A stretch of 64,000 bases of DNA from a virus. Position 1 is the stretch's first letter; each line of letters starts with the position of its first letter. A model generated the notes under the pieces. It did not search any database, had not been told where the DNA came from, and worked only from the letters and a program-made list of their open reading frames with translations. The stretch spans positions 45,606 to 109,605 of the IMG/VR virus record IMGVR_UViG_3300003322_000327; one strand, written 5' to 3'. The translations under genes and the position numbers were made by a program. Shown here in pieces: positions 1-8,696 of the stretch.

Positions 1-100
1 CCGACAGGCCGACACCGGGCTCGAAGTAGCCGATGAGTTGCATGAGCGGGATCTGCGGGTCCGGCGCACGCACTTGTTCACTTTGGGTTTGGTCGGTCAT
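1..100 (-). CDS. Partial unknown protein, N-terminal 33 residues
   Basis: A leftward gene runs off the left edge. Its ATG (98-100) is preceded on the minus strand by a good ribosome binding site (AGGAGATAGTG, 7 bases away). The visible 33 residues start MTDQTQSEQVRAPD and are polar, then become more hydrophobic; no domain can be assigned. It is the last visible gene of the leftward operon and follows NADAR by 26 bases. A promoter-like CTGTAAAGA box lies in that gap, so it may also have its own transcript. Confidence 0.6.
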   Translation of the reverse strand, partial: MTDQTQSEQVRAPDPQIPLMQLIGYFEPGVGLS

Positions 101-122
101 CACTATCTCCTGGATGTATGGT

Positions 123-132
123 CTCTTTACAG
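123..132 (-). promoter_or_regulatory. Promoter-like box CTGTAAAGAG (T4 late-like)
   Basis: On the minus strand the box CTGTAAAGAG sits about 25 bases upstream of the partial gene's ATG and overlaps the NADAR stop codon. The same CNGTAAAGA/CNGTAAATA core recurs upstream of other genes at 4884, 5199, 9187, 16624, 21033, 36643 and 43334. Known: T4 late promoters use a single TATAAATA box at -10. The assignment here is inferred from recurrence and position. Confidence 0.45.
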
Positions 133-567
133 TTTCAACTTTAGGCGAAGTCGGGCCCTGACTTGCATGAGGATCGTACCGAGGTGATTCAGGCCCTGAC
201 CGTCGACTGTACCCCAGAAAGTATCACCGTGGTTGTTGCCTTCGATCAGCTCTGCGTTGCGAGTGCTGAGAAGCAGCTGCCCGATCTCAGGACCAGAAGT
301 GAACTTCGAAAGCACGATGTTGTGCATGAAGTGCAACTTCACGGTCTCCCAATCGGGTCGTCTCTCGATTGAGCGACCGACTCGCTTTGCCAAGTATGGA
401 GTCACTTGCGCTCGAACGAGTTCGCGGTCGTGCGCTGTCTTGGCCTTCATGGCCTGAAAGGCGTGCTCGCTCGTCTTCCACGTCTGGTGCCGGTACGTGA
501 ATTCGTGCGCGTAGAAGTTGGACAAGAACTCGTACTCGCCTTCGAACCTGTCGATGACGGAGGGCAT
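127..567 (-). CDS. NADAR-family protein (YbiA-like N-glycosidase)
   Basis: 146 residues, a full-length single-domain NADAR protein. Recognisable motifs are FEGEYEFLSNFY (8-19), WKTSEHAFQA (30-39) and a C-terminal block around GNNHGDTFWG followed by GLNHLGTILM. NADAR proteins hydrolyse N-glycosidic bonds: YbiA acts on riboflavin-pathway intermediates, and other members remove ADP-ribose from guanine in DNA. In a phage the second activity would counter DarT-type DNA ADP-ribosylating defences. That role is inferred; NAD-metabolite salvage is the alternative. It lies 10 bases after the Dda-like helicase in the leftward operon. Confidence 0.85.
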   Translation of the reverse strand: MPSVIDRFEGEYEFLSNFYAHEFTYRHQTWKTSEHAFQAMKAKTAHDRELVRAQVTPYLAKRVGRSIERRPDWETVKLHFMHNIVLSKFTSGPEIGQLLLSTRNAELIEGNNHGDTFWGTVDGQGLNHLGTILMQVRARLRLKLKL

Positions 568-577
568 GATCAGTCCT

Positions 578-2095
578 TCAGTAGGTGGTGAGCTTGAAGC
601 GTGGTCGAGTCGCTGCCACGTACAGAGACCGGAACGACTCGCGCTTGTTCGGGTTCGCCAGGATGTCGGCTTGGTCGACGTACACTTCGTCGAGGGTCGA
701 GCCCTGGAGTCGGTGCGTCGTCATTGCGTAGCCGTGTCGGATGTCGGTGAACTTGTTCTTCAGCGACCAGAAGTCGGCCCACAGTTCCTTGCGTTTGCGG
801 CTGTCCTTTTCACGCTGTGCCTTCGAAGCGCGCTTGTTCAGCATCGAACTCAGCTCACCCGGGTCTTCTGCCTTGAAGAGCGTGAGGTGCGAGTTGTGGA
901 GGCTGTACGCCGTGGCTTCGAGCTTGCCTTCCGGGTACTCGAAGACACGCTCGTGCACTTCCTTGATCTGGAACTCTTCGTCGGTGAAGGCCAGGATCTG
1001 ACCCATCGAGTCGACCAATGGTTCAGCCAGCAGAATCATGTCGTCAGGCTCGAACCCATCCTTGATCTTGAAGCCAAGCGCCTCGCGGATGATTCGGTTG
1101 TAGACGTTGACGGTCTTGTTTCGCCAGCACGCGACCTTGGTCGTTCGCCAGTCTTCGAGACCACGGCCCCGGATCGAGTCCAGCATCTGGTCCTTGCTGA
1201 CTACGAAGATGCCTTCGCGTCCGTCGTTGTCGTCAACAATCGGCGACTTGTAGACCTTGCCTTTCAAGCAGTTGCGGATCGCAACCGAGAGACCGAGCAG
1301 CTGATTGTCGAAGCGCTTGACTTCGGTCAGCAGCGCCTTGAACTCCGGCTTCGCCATGCCCCAGACCAGAGACCTGGACTCACCGACTGGGTTGAGCTGC
1401 GCTGGATCACCGACGAAGATCGCACGCCACCCGAGCTCTTCGCACAGGTTGCGCAGAATCTCCGCCAGGAACTCCGGGATCATGCCGGCTTCATCGATGA
1501 CGAGCACCGGCCTGGCTCCGAGTTCGGGAGTGCGACCCGTCTGCTTCAGCACCTTCTCGCCGTCCTCGGCTACCATGCGGAGTCCGAGCAGCGAGTACGT
1601 GGTCTTGCACGTCTCACCGACGAAATCGGACAGCACCTTGGTCGCCTTGTTGGTAGGTGCCGAGAAGTAGAAGTTGTGGCCCTTGATCTGTCGCACCTTG
1701 TCCATGAGGAACGACTTGCCGGTGCCTGCGTAGCCCTTGATCACGCAGTACGGCTCATCGCTGGCAAGCCAACGGTTGATCATCGCCCACGCCTTGGCTT
1801 GACCCTGCGTCATCTCCTTGCCGCCAGCGAGTTCTGAACTCACAGGGACTGAGACGAACGGCAGGTCGGTGCGCCCAGGAATGGCAATAGGCGAGGCGAC
1901 CGGTGTGATGCGCCTCGCCATCATGGCGTCGAGGGTCTTCGTGTTCGCGTTCGGTGGTGCGGGCTTGAACCCTTGCCTCGCATCACGCTCGTACATCAGC
2001 GCACTAAGGATAAGCTCGATGCGGCCGGTCGCGCCTTCGCGGTGTGAGTCGACCAACAAGTCGACAAGAGCCTTGGGATCTCGGAGGTCAGACAT
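578..2095 (-). CDS. Dda/RecD2-like SF1B DNA helicase
   Basis: 505 residues. Helicase motifs in order: Walker A GYAGTGKS (121-128), motif Ia SAPTNKA (about 145-151), Walker B VIDEAGMI (199-206), motif III GDPAQLNPVGE, and a C-terminal SH3/UvrD-like end with GYAMTTHRLQGSTLDEVYV and YVAATRPR. This is the pattern of T4 Dda and RecD2, 5'-3' helicases that restart replication and strip proteins from DNA. The first 90 residues are a poorly conserved extension. The start overlaps the upstream gene's end by 8 bases (translational coupling). The enzyme is probably cytoplasmic and acts at phage forks. Confident about the family; role by analogy with T4. Confidence 0.9.
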   Translation of the reverse strand: MSDLRDPKALVDLLVDSHREGATGRIELILSALMYERDARQGFKPAPPNANTKTLDAMMARRITPVASPIAIPGRTDLPFVSVPVSSELAGGKEMTQGQAKAWAMINRWLASDEPYCVIKGYAGTGKSFLMDKVRQIKGHNFYFSAPTNKATKVLSDFVGETCKTTYSLLGLRMVAEDGEKVLKQTGRTPELGARPVLVIDEAGMIPEFLAEILRNLCEELGWRAIFVGDPAQLNPVGESRSLVWGMAKPEFKALLTEVKRFDNQLLGLSVAIRNCLKGKVYKSPIVDDNDGREGIFVVSKDQMLDSIRGRGLEDWRTTKVACWRNKTVNVYNRIIREALGFKIKDGFEPDDMILLAEPLVDSMGQILAFTDEEFQIKEVHERVFEYPEGKLEATAYSLHNSHLTLFKAEDPGELSSMLNKRASKAQREKDSRKRKELWADFWSLKNKFTDIRHGYAMTTHRLQGSTLDEVYVDQADILANPNKRESFRSLYVAATRPRFKLTTY

Positions 2096-2654
2096 TCACG
2101 TCCTCACGATACGGGTTGATGTGTACTGCTCGATGGGCCGGCACCATGAGGTAGTGCGCGAACTGGATCGGGTCGATGTCGCGACCGTGGCCGGTGAAGA
2201 TGACGGGCACCTGCGGCCAACGTGCGACTACGTCTCTGGCTTTCTCGACTTGGACGTTCGTTGACTTCTGATCCAGGCCCGAGATGACGAGAAGCGTCGG
2301 CTCGGACTCTCGCTGCTTCTGATCCAGCGCGTCACGAAAGTGACCGGTGTGCTCGGCAAGCGTTGAGTCGTAGATCGGAGTCCACAGGACTTGCGCATGT
2401 CGGTCAGCTTTCAGGTGGATCTCGACCAGTCGGGCTGCGAAGTAGTTCGCCTTCAACTCCGAGTACGAGGTGACGATGAAGTGCTGACTTGCTCGACTGT
2501 TCTTGATCCAGTCGTGGATGCTCTGCGTCTGCTGATCAGCGGTCAGGCCGTTGACGTCGCGCGGCTGCCAGCTGAACTCTGCTTGGCGCCAGACGTGGCC
2601 CGGCACTTGATGCCGGACGAACTTCTGATCGACAGAGACACGGATGGTGCTCAT
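2088..2654 (-). CDS. Unknown protein with Walker B-like strand
   Basis: 188 residues, not recognised. A segment around residues 120-128 (TLLVISGLD) looks like a hydrophobic Walker B strand, and the C-terminal half alternates hydrophobic strands and helices (VVARWPQVPVIFTG), as in a P-loop or Rossmann domain. No Walker A is visible, so ATPase activity is not claimed. It overlaps both neighbours by a few bases, which ties it to the SF2 ATPase upstream and the Dda-like helicase downstream. It could be an accessory or loader of either helicase (inference). Confidence 0.7.
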   Translation of the reverse strand: MSTIRVSVDQKFVRHQVPGHVWRQAEFSWQPRDVNGLTADQQTQSIHDWIKNSRASQHFIVTSYSELKANYFAARLVEIHLKADRHAQVLWTPIYDSTLAEHTGHFRDALDQKQRESEPTLLVISGLDQKSTNVQVEKARDVVARWPQVPVIFTGHGRDIDPIQFAHYLMVPAHRAVHINPYREDVNV

Positions 2655-4864
2655 TTCTTGTCCTTCTTCAATGCGGCTCGCGCCTGAAGCTCCTTCAGTT
2701 CCTTCTCCCAGCGCGCCACGTTCTCTCGACGCTTCTGACTGTCTGGTGCCTTCTTGAACGCAGACCGGGCGGCGGAGAGACGACGCCGAGCAGCTGTGAG
2801 ATCAGCATCGAACGTCCTACTGTATTTACGATTTACCTCCTGTGTCCGCTGGCGCTGCTTGACCTTCGACGCTTCGGACATGACCTTGAAGTGATGCAGC
2901 ACAGTCAGCGGTGGCTCGTTGACGAGCTTGAAGCCTTCGACTCCGATCTTGCGCGCCAACAAAATCGCGGACGCAACGTAGGGCACGATCATCAGCACCG
3001 GACCCTTGGCGCCTGGGTCGCGTAGATTCGTCCGGTACAAGGTCTGCACCAAGTTCTCGATCGAATGATCCTGATCGATGTCGTAGTCCGGAATCAGCAA
3101 CTTGTAGAAGCGTGTCTGAGTCGGGTTCGGATTCAACGCTGCCAGATGAGTGAAGGCAATCATCGACGAATAGAGGTTGATGCCGTGCAGCGTCGGGGTG
3201 TCTGGCACCGTGAAGGTAGATGAGTCGAGTCGGTCATAGAGAACGGTCCTCAGTCGCTTGTCCCAGTGAGGTGGAACCAGGATTGCGTCGCGCCTGTGCT
3301 TGCGGTCGTAGACCGTTGACCCGGACCTTCCTGGCTTGCGAGTCAGTGAGCCGTGAGCGATCGTGAACTTGACGGTGCGCAGATAGCGCGTGCCGTTCGG
3401 ATACCAGACCCGCTTGTCATTCGCGTTCAAGGCCAGTAGCGATCGATTCCCAGAGTTCGGGTAGTGGGTCTGCACCCAGGTCTCGAAGATCCGAGCGGCC
3501 GCAGAGAGCAGAGGCCAGAGCGGAGGCACCGCAAATCGCTTCAGCTGCGCTTCGAGCTCCGTGCTCTTGCACACGCTCTTGCCTTCGGGATTTGCCAGCT
3601 CGGAAATGAGCTCGTCGTGACTACGATCGAGGTCAAGCTCACCTGCTACCTCGGTAGCCAGCTTGACAGGCACAACCATACCCTTGGTCAGCAGATACGA
3701 GCTGAGGTTCTCCCAGAAGACTTGCTTCGAGCCGAAGTACTCCGACCTGAGCAGTGTCGCCACGTGAAGGCGTCGGGTTGCTGCCCTGCGCAGGCGCTCG
3801 GACCGGGCCTTAATGTTCTTCAAGGCAGGGCTCAGCTGCTGACCTTCGAGCAGCGGCACCAGGGTGTGGCCATCGCGCTTCAGAAAGTGGTACATCTGGC
3901 TGTCGGTGAAGAAGGCGCTGGTCAGGATCACGTGCTTGTAGTTGTTGAACAGCGCGGTCGGCCGCATCACAACCTGAACGCTGATCTTTTCCCCGCCCGG
4001 GTTCGCATCGTAGAGCTCGGAGATTTCCAGGTTCGACAGAATGAAAATCGAGCCGCGACCGGAACCTGAGTACTCCTTGTACATAGAGAGCAGGTCGCGC
4101 ACGTCTTCGGGCAGCAGGCTTCGAGTCGAGACGCCGAACTGCTCCTTGATCTTCTCAAGCGGAGCAACCGAGCGAATGACGTACAGGTTCTGAGGTCGGT
4201 CGCCCTTCTCAAGTGGAATCGGATCGAGCTTGAAGCGCTTGCGCCATGCGGGCGACTCGGACTCTACCGCGTCGACCGTGATCGAGCGCCAAAGCTTCAT
4301 CCACTGGTCGCGCGGAATCTTGAAATCGCGCGGTTGCATCACGCACTTGCGTGCCTCATCGAAGATGACGACCATGCGCTTCAGGAGCTGGTAGTCACGC
4401 TCGGTTGTGTCGAATCGATTGACACGAACGAACGACTCGTGGGTCGTCATGATGATCTGGCCCAACTGTGCTTCAGACTCGAGATCGTGCTTGCGCCCTG
4501 CACGGTACTTCGTGTCCAGGTAGCGCTCACGGGTGATGAGCCCGAACAGGTAGTTGAGTGCAGTCGTCGGCTGATCACCGATCACCTTGTACTTGGTGCC
4601 GAGAAAAGCCTCAGCGACCCGGTTCGGTTCAGCCACGACCTGCACTCGACTCATCACTGATTTGTCGTCGAGTTTCGCGCGCACGCGCTGGTATGTCTCG
4701 TGCAACAGGTCAGCGGTGGGTGCTACGTAGACCAGAATGTAGTTCGCGTCCTGGCGCTGCAGCAACGTCACTGCCTGATTCACGAAATACTCGGTCTTGC
4801 CCGCACCCGGCATCGCATCGATGTAGCGGAACTCTCGAGTCTCGAAGTCTTTGTCGTCGTTCAT
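2651..4864 (-). CDS. SF2-type helicase/ATPase with DEAR box
   Basis: 737 residues from the chosen ATG at 4864, which has GGAGAAG upstream. A longer reading from GTG 4987 is possible but would cross the promoter-like box. Motifs: Walker A AMPGAGKTE (17-25), motif Ia VYVAPTADLL, MTTHESF (139-145), Walker B VVIFDEAR (165-172) and motif III ILTSAFF. A second RecA-like domain probably follows. The C-terminus, after about residue 650, is highly charged and helical (coiled-coil-like, rich in K, R and E). DNA unwinding or translocation is likely, but substrate and partner are unknown. It is the first gene of the leftward operon. Confidence 0.75.
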   Translation of the reverse strand: MNDDKDFETREFRYIDAMPGAGKTEYFVNQAVTLLQRQDANYILVYVAPTADLLHETYQRVRAKLDDKSVMSRVQVVAEPNRVAEAFLGTKYKVIGDQPTTALNYLFGLITRERYLDTKYRAGRKHDLESEAQLGQIIMTTHESFVRVNRFDTTERDYQLLKRMVVIFDEARKCVMQPRDFKIPRDQWMKLWRSITVDAVESESPAWRKRFKLDPIPLEKGDRPQNLYVIRSVAPLEKIKEQFGVSTRSLLPEDVRDLLSMYKEYSGSGRGSIFILSNLEISELYDANPGGEKISVQVVMRPTALFNNYKHVILTSAFFTDSQMYHFLKRDGHTLVPLLEGQQLSPALKNIKARSERLRRAATRRLHVATLLRSEYFGSKQVFWENLSSYLLTKGMVVPVKLATEVAGELDLDRSHDELISELANPEGKSVCKSTELEAQLKRFAVPPLWPLLSAAARIFETWVQTHYPNSGNRSLLALNANDKRVWYPNGTRYLRTVKFTIAHGSLTRKPGRSGSTVYDRKHRRDAILVPPHWDKRLRTVLYDRLDSSTFTVPDTPTLHGINLYSSMIAFTHLAALNPNPTQTRFYKLLIPDYDIDQDHSIENLVQTLYRTNLRDPGAKGPVLMIVPYVASAILLARKIGVEGFKLVNEPPLTVLHHFKVMSEASKVKQRQRTQEVNRKYSRTFDADLTAARRRLSAARSAFKKAPDSQKRRENVARWEKELKELQARAALKKDKK

Positions 4865-4883
4865 CGTCTTCTCCGTTTCTGAC

Positions 4884-4895
4884 CCATCTTTACAG
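4884..4895 (-). promoter_or_regulatory. Promoter-like box CTGTAAAGATGG
   Basis: The minus-strand box lies 20 bases upstream of the ATG of the SF2 ATPase and matches the recurring CNGTAAAGA core. Its position immediately ahead of the first gene of the leftward operon supports a promoter role. Confidence 0.5.
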
Positions 4896-5198
4896 TCTGG
4901 GAAGAAGTCTATGCCCTTCGGGCAGCTTAGACCTCTGCACGAATAGTTTGTATCTCCTTCATATCCCTTAAAGAACGAAGTAAGCACAAACTTTTGCTCC
5001 GCAATACGTGTGCGAATGTGCTTCTGAGTGCGCGTAGCGCAATGGTTCCCGAGACCGTAGGTCGAAGGGAACTTACGAACCGGACCACGAGTTCCAGACC
5101 TCTGGTCTACGGAAGAGTGAAGTTGGAGTGGTCTGGTGCGAGCAGCTTTGATTGCCGGAAGTCTAGGTACTACTTCGATCTAGAGACGAATTCCGAAA

Positions 5199-5210
5199 CC
5201 GTAAAGAATG
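5199..5210 (+). promoter_or_regulatory. Promoter-like box CCGTAAAGAATG
   Basis: This plus-strand copy of the recurring box lies 36 bases upstream of the ATG at 5246, the first gene of the rightward series. It mirrors the box at 4884-4895 across the divergent region. Confidence 0.5.
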
Positions 5211-5245
5211 GGCATCCCCCATCCACGACCCCGAGGTCCAGTTCC

Positions 5246-5974
5246 ATGTCCGCATCTGAAGCCACTCTCATCGACGCCCTGCAAGCACACAACACCCCGG
5301 TCGACGCCAACGACTTCGACATCGAGATCAACGTCCTCGACGAGGACGGCAACGCGGTTCGACAGCTCATCGAGTTCTCGAAGACGGTCGTGAACTGGAG
5401 CTACGAACTCGCACCCGACGACGGTCCCGACTCCGACGACGAGGACGACATCTACTTCGACGACCTGACGGAAGCCGAGCCGGTGGCATCCAAGGGCAAG
5501 GTCGAAGCCCAGCCTGAGATCGTCGGCGGCCGTGTCGTCCGTCCCGGTCTGCTCCGAACCGATGACGACGAAGACGATGACCAGGACGACGATGACGAAG
5601 AGCAGGTCAGCTACGACCCCGAGCGTCGCGAACTCGTGCTCATGCACCAGGTGACAGGTGCTGCCTTCCGCGAACTCAACAAGTACGTGTTCGAGCCGAA
5701 GGACAGGCCGGAGGTCTCGGTCGAGATCACGTACTACGCGACGGTCGAGCAAGGCGGAAAGCTGCTCAAGGCGCCGATCTTCGTCCACACCTTCTACGGC
5801 ATCTTCTACGTCACCGATGACCTGTCGGGCAATCGGCTGATCGGCGGTCAACGCCAAGGCCCGCTGCTGCTGACGATGCGACTCGAGACCCTGGCTGCCA
5901 AGACCTTCGGCGATCCGGCCGACCAGCACCGCCTGGCGTCGCTGATCCAGGAAACCAGCATCGAGGAGCACTGA
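5246..5974 (+). CDS. Acidic unknown protein
   Basis: 242 residues from ATG 5246. The longer open frame upstream runs through the promoter region and has unphage-like composition, so it is excluded. Two acidic linkers (around residues 60-75 and 110-125, long D/E runs) separate what look like folded parts. The C-terminal part (about 135-235) is beta-rich with VEITYYATV and PIFVHTFYG. No family is recognised. It is followed by the gp47-like gene after one base, so a role in replication or recombination is plausible by context only. Confidence 0.7.
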   Translation: MSASEATLIDALQAHNTPVDANDFDIEINVLDEDGNAVRQLIEFSKTVVNWSYELAPDDGPDSDDEDDIYFDDLTEAEPVASKGKVEAQPEIVGGRVVRPGLLRTDDDEDDDQDDDDEEQVSYDPERRELVLMHQVTGAAFRELNKYVFEPKDRPEVSVEITYYATVEQGGKLLKAPIFVHTFYGIFYVTDDLSGNRLIGGQRQGPLLLTMRLETLAAKTFGDPADQHRLASLIQETSIEEH

Positions 5975-5975
5975 C

Positions 5976-6992
5976 ATGTTCGTCTTCGTCGGCGACCTCC
6001 ACCTCACCGACTCGGTCGGCCGTGGTGGACTCTCGAAGCTGATCGAGAACGCAGACAAGTTTGTGGCTGACCTCGTCATCGATCAACCCATGCGCTACGC
6101 AGTCAAGCACGGCATCAAGCACATGGTGTTCGGTGGCGATATCTGCGAGGGGACTCGACTCTCGTACTCTGGTCAGCTCGCACTGGCCCGAATCTTCCGG
6201 GCCGCAAAGAAGAAGGGCATCAAGTGCTGGCTCTACCTAGGCAACCACGATGTGTTCGACACGGACCCAACGGTCGGCCACAGCCTGGAGGTCGTGCAGC
6301 TCTGGGGCTTCGACAACGTGGAGATCATCACCGAGATGCGTGACGTTACCATCGGTGACATCGAGTGTCGAGTCCTGCCCTGGCCACATCAGACATTCTC
6401 GAAGTCGAGGCTCAACCTCGCTCACATCGACGTCCAGGGTTCGCGAACGGACTCGGGTCGACTCAACGACAAGGACGAACTGAACAAGAGCGAAGCCTGG
6501 GCGCTGATCGGCCACATCCACACGAGTCAGCGCGTGCGCAACTCCGTGTATCCGGGTACCCTGTACCAGACCAACTTCGGTGAGAAGCCGGAGAAGTTCT
6601 TCGCTGTCGTCAGATACGACGAGGGCTTCGACATCGAGCTCATTCCGGTCAAGAACGTGTACACCCTGCATTCGGTGAAGGTCGAGACCAAGGCCGATCT
6701 CAAGGGCCTTGAAGCTGGCGACCAGCACCTGTACAAGCTGGTGGTCGAAGGTCAGAAGGTCGGAGCCGCCGACTGGGCACACCTCAAGGTCGTCAAGGTC
6801 GTGACTGGCAAGGACGAAGCACAGGAGCTGGCTGTCGCCAAGCACTGGGAGAAGCTGACGAAGGGCGCCTCGATCCAGATCAGCTCTGAGGAATTTTTCG
6901 AGGCATGGCTCGACAGCCAGCCGAGGCCTGACGCATTCAAGGAGCAAGTGCGTCAGGTCCGCAAGCGTGTGCTCGCAGGAGTTTCCAAGTGA
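5976..6992 (+). CDS. SbcD/Mre11-like nuclease subunit (T4 gp47-like)
   Basis: 338 residues with the calcineurin-type metallophosphoesterase signature in order: GDLHLTD (6-12), GGDICEG (53-59), GNHDVFD (88-94) and GHIHTS (about 178-183). The D, H and N residues form the di-metal site. T4 gp47 pairs with the ATPase gp46 to resect DNA ends for recombination-dependent replication. The gp46 partner is not visible in this window. The length matches gp47. The C-terminal 100 residues would hold the capping and partner-binding parts. Confidence 0.88.
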   Translation: MFVFVGDLHLTDSVGRGGLSKLIENADKFVADLVIDQPMRYAVKHGIKHMVFGGDICEGTRLSYSGQLALARIFRAAKKKGIKCWLYLGNHDVFDTDPTVGHSLEVVQLWGFDNVEIITEMRDVTIGDIECRVLPWPHQTFSKSRLNLAHIDVQGSRTDSGRLNDKDELNKSEAWALIGHIHTSQRVRNSVYPGTLYQTNFGEKPEKFFAVVRYDEGFDIELIPVKNVYTLHSVKVETKADLKGLEAGDQHLYKLVVEGQKVGAADWAHLKVVKVVTGKDEAQELAVAKHWEKLTKGASIQISSEEFFEAWLDSQPRPDAFKEQVRQVRKRVLAGVSK

Positions 6993-7444
6993 CTGTCATG
7001 AATTTCATCAGCCCCGTGATCGTCGATGGTCGCGGATACTCGATCGGTCAGCGTGGTACTCTGATCTGCCTCGTCTACGACCTGTGGTCGAACAAGCTGC
7101 TGACCCACGATGCCGAGTATCGCATAAGCTGCGGATCTGGCACGGACCCGAGCCACGTGGTGTGGAAGCCGGCAGGTCACGAGACCAAGGCGATGAGTAT
7201 CAAGGCCCTCGGTCAGTACATCCTCAAGCAGGTGCGGACTTCGCGACCCGTTCGCCAAGGGCAGGACCCCGAGTACAGGTTCTACGCCATCATGTACACG
7301 ACGGCCGAACTTTACCCGGCGCACCTTGCACGCTTCTGGAAGCAGATCGCGCGTCACAACCTTAGGGTGCTGGAGCAAGAGCGCCGTCAGGGTCAGAGCG
7401 TCCGGCGTCGGCCCTACCCGCCGGCACAACCACTCATCGTCTAG
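6989..7444 (+). CDS. Unknown protein
   Basis: 151 residues, not recognised. I chose GTG 6989 because GGAG sits 8 bases upstream and the start overlaps the preceding stop as GTGA; ATG 6998 is the alternative. The N-terminal half is beta-rich and the C-terminus is basic and proline-rich (RRQGQSVRRRPYPP). It is coupled to the gp47-like gene and begins a chain of overlapping small genes running to the DNA polymerase. Confidence 0.7.
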   Translation: MTVMNFISPVIVDGRGYSIGQRGTLICLVYDLWSNKLLTHDAEYRISCGSGTDPSHVVWKPAGHETKAMSIKALGQYILKQVRTSRPVRQGQDPEYRFYAIMYTTAELYPAHLARFWKQIARHNLRVLEQERRQGQSVRRRPYPPAQPLIV

Positions 7445-7453
7445 GAGACAAGC

Positions 7454-7834
7454 ATGGCAACGTATGATGAAGCGACAAGGACCACGATCTTCACGGCCGA
7501 AGAGAAAGCGGCGTTCGCCAAGAGCGCAGCAGAAAGCCTGAAAGCCAAGATGGACAAGAACAGGGCCGAGTGCCCGAGGCCCGATGACGACAAGTGGATG
7601 TGGGAGCGAGGTATGCACTACGTCTGCACTGTCCTCGAGTTCAGGTCCAAGTACGCCTACGTTGACGACGCGATCGCCAACGCCCTGAAGTGGGACACCG
7701 AGCGTGAAGCCTACGAGTGGCTGGTGCCGCAGCTCGACAGGGCAGTGACTGCGGCGATCGACCACGCGCACAACATCAGCTTGCGCCACATCAGGGCCGA
7801 GCTCCGACTCAAGCAACTTCGGGAGCCCGTATGA
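7454..7834 (+). CDS. Unknown helical protein
   Basis: 126 residues. A ribosome site (AGGAGA) lies 7 bases before the ATG. The protein is mostly charged and predicted helical with no membrane segment or known motif. It overlaps the next gene by 4 bases (ATGA). Confidence 0.7.
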   Translation: MATYDEATRTTIFTAEEKAAFAKSAAESLKAKMDKNRAECPRPDDDKWMWERGMHYVCTVLEFRSKYAYVDDAIANALKWDTEREAYEWLVPQLDRAVTAAIDHAHNISLRHIRAELRLKQLREPV

Positions 7835-8253
7835 GCCTCATCAGCCCACCCTTCGATCCAGACCTACCCCGTGCCTGGACCACGATCACGGGCGAACTCT
7901 GCACCTGTCAATGCCACCGCACCCATGGTGTCTTTCACTGCATTCCGTGCTGCGGTCCGACCCGTGAGAGCGATCTGGCAATCATCGACATGCTCACCGA
8001 CAAGGACAAGGTGAGGTTCACAGTCGATGATCCCTCGAACGGCAATGCTGCTGCCTCGATCACCAACATCGAGTTCAAGGAGAATGGTGCCGTTACGTGC
8101 ATGGTGCGCATCGAATCGACAGGCGGCACCAAGGTCTCGATCAGTGACCTGGAGCCCGGCACCACCTACGGCTACAAGGCTGAGGCCACCAAGAAGTCCG
8201 ATGGCACGATCGAGAACGTGCAGCTCATCTCTGTCTCCAAGGTGAGTCCATGA
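7831..8253 (+). CDS. Unknown protein with N-terminal Cys/His cluster
   Basis: 140 residues from ATG 7831, chosen because it overlaps the previous stop as ATGA; an upstream start would run through the preceding gene. Residues 23-41 contain C-x-C-x2-H-x-H and C-x3-CC (CTCQCHRTHG, CIPCCG), a plausible zinc site. The rest is beta-rich with a segment resembling an Ig/FN3 fold (SDLEPGTTYGYKAEA). Function unknown. Confidence 0.65.
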   Translation: MSLISPPFDPDLPRAWTTITGELCTCQCHRTHGVFHCIPCCGPTRESDLAIIDMLTDKDKVRFTVDDPSNGNAAASITNIEFKENGAVTCMVRIESTGGTKVSISDLEPGTTYGYKAEATKKSDGTIENVQLISVSKVSP

Positions 8254-8696
8254 GCAAGTGGAAGATCAGCAAGGGTACCGGCCTCAAGTTCGATCCCAAG
8301 TTCGAGCGCGACCAGCACTTGGCGTACGTGTATGGGCTCAAGGCCGACTTCGCGTTCTATCAGCCACACTCGGCGCTCTTGCACTACAACTCGAGCCCGA
8401 ACATGTTCAGGGCAGACGGCAACATGTACTACCGTCTACCGACCGACAGGCCGGGCCCGATCACGCTTCTGTCTCCGGAGCAGCGACAGAAGCAGCTCAT
8501 GGAGCAAGAGCTCATGAACTTCGTGGCCCAGAAGTGGGGCTCGGAGTCGAGTGCGATCCGTACTCTGAACGGTACGGTGATGCTCAAGTACGGTGATCGA
8601 GTCATCGAGATGAGCGCCAACGTCTACGACAATCTTGTCCTTCACACCAGTGCCAAGGACGTCAAGACCAAACTCCAGTCAGGAGAGAAGCCATGA
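8250..8696 (+). CDS. Unknown protein
   Basis: 148 residues, starting with an ATGA overlap. It has a basic N-terminus (MSKWKISKG) and mixed secondary structure, with no membrane segment and no recognised domain. It belongs to the run of co-transcribed small genes upstream of DNA polymerase. Confidence 0.7.
   Translation: MSKWKISKGTGLKFDPKFERDQHLAYVYGLKADFAFYQPHSALLHYNSSPNMFRADGNMYYRLPTDRPGPITLLSPEQRQKQLMEQELMNFVAQKWGSESSAIRTLNGTVMLKYGDRVIEMSANVYDNLVLHTSAKDVKTKLQSGEKP

Larger units (their letters stand above)
4865..5245. other. Divergent intergenic regulatory region
   Basis: About 380 bases without a convincing gene, separating the leftward and rightward transcription units. It holds one promoter-like box facing each way (4884-4895 leftward, 5199-5210 rightward) and an inverted repeat GTTCCC (5045-5050) / GGGAAC (5067-5072). 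A short AGACC/GGTCT dyad lies near 5097-5109. Frames open into it from both sides but lack ribosome sites next to the far starts. An operator or origin is possible; nothing proves either. Confidence 0.5.

Noticed and set aside
518-1837. 439-residue plus-strand frame across the Dda-like helicase
   Set aside because: The minus strand has all helicase motifs and coupled starts; the plus frame has no recognisable motif.
2818-2835. Minus-strand CGTAAATACAG inside the SF2 gene
   Set aside because: Internal to the gene and about 170 bases from the next start codon; kept only as background occurrence.
4865-4987. Upstream extension of the SF2 ATPase from GTG 4987
   Set aside because: A GGAG lies before this GTG, but ATG 4864 has a better site, the extension crosses the promoter-like box, and the added residues are low-complexity and Cys-rich.
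4994-5245. N-terminal extension of the acidic protein at 5246
   Set aside because: The extra 84 residues run through the divergent promoter region and look like translated non-coding sequence.
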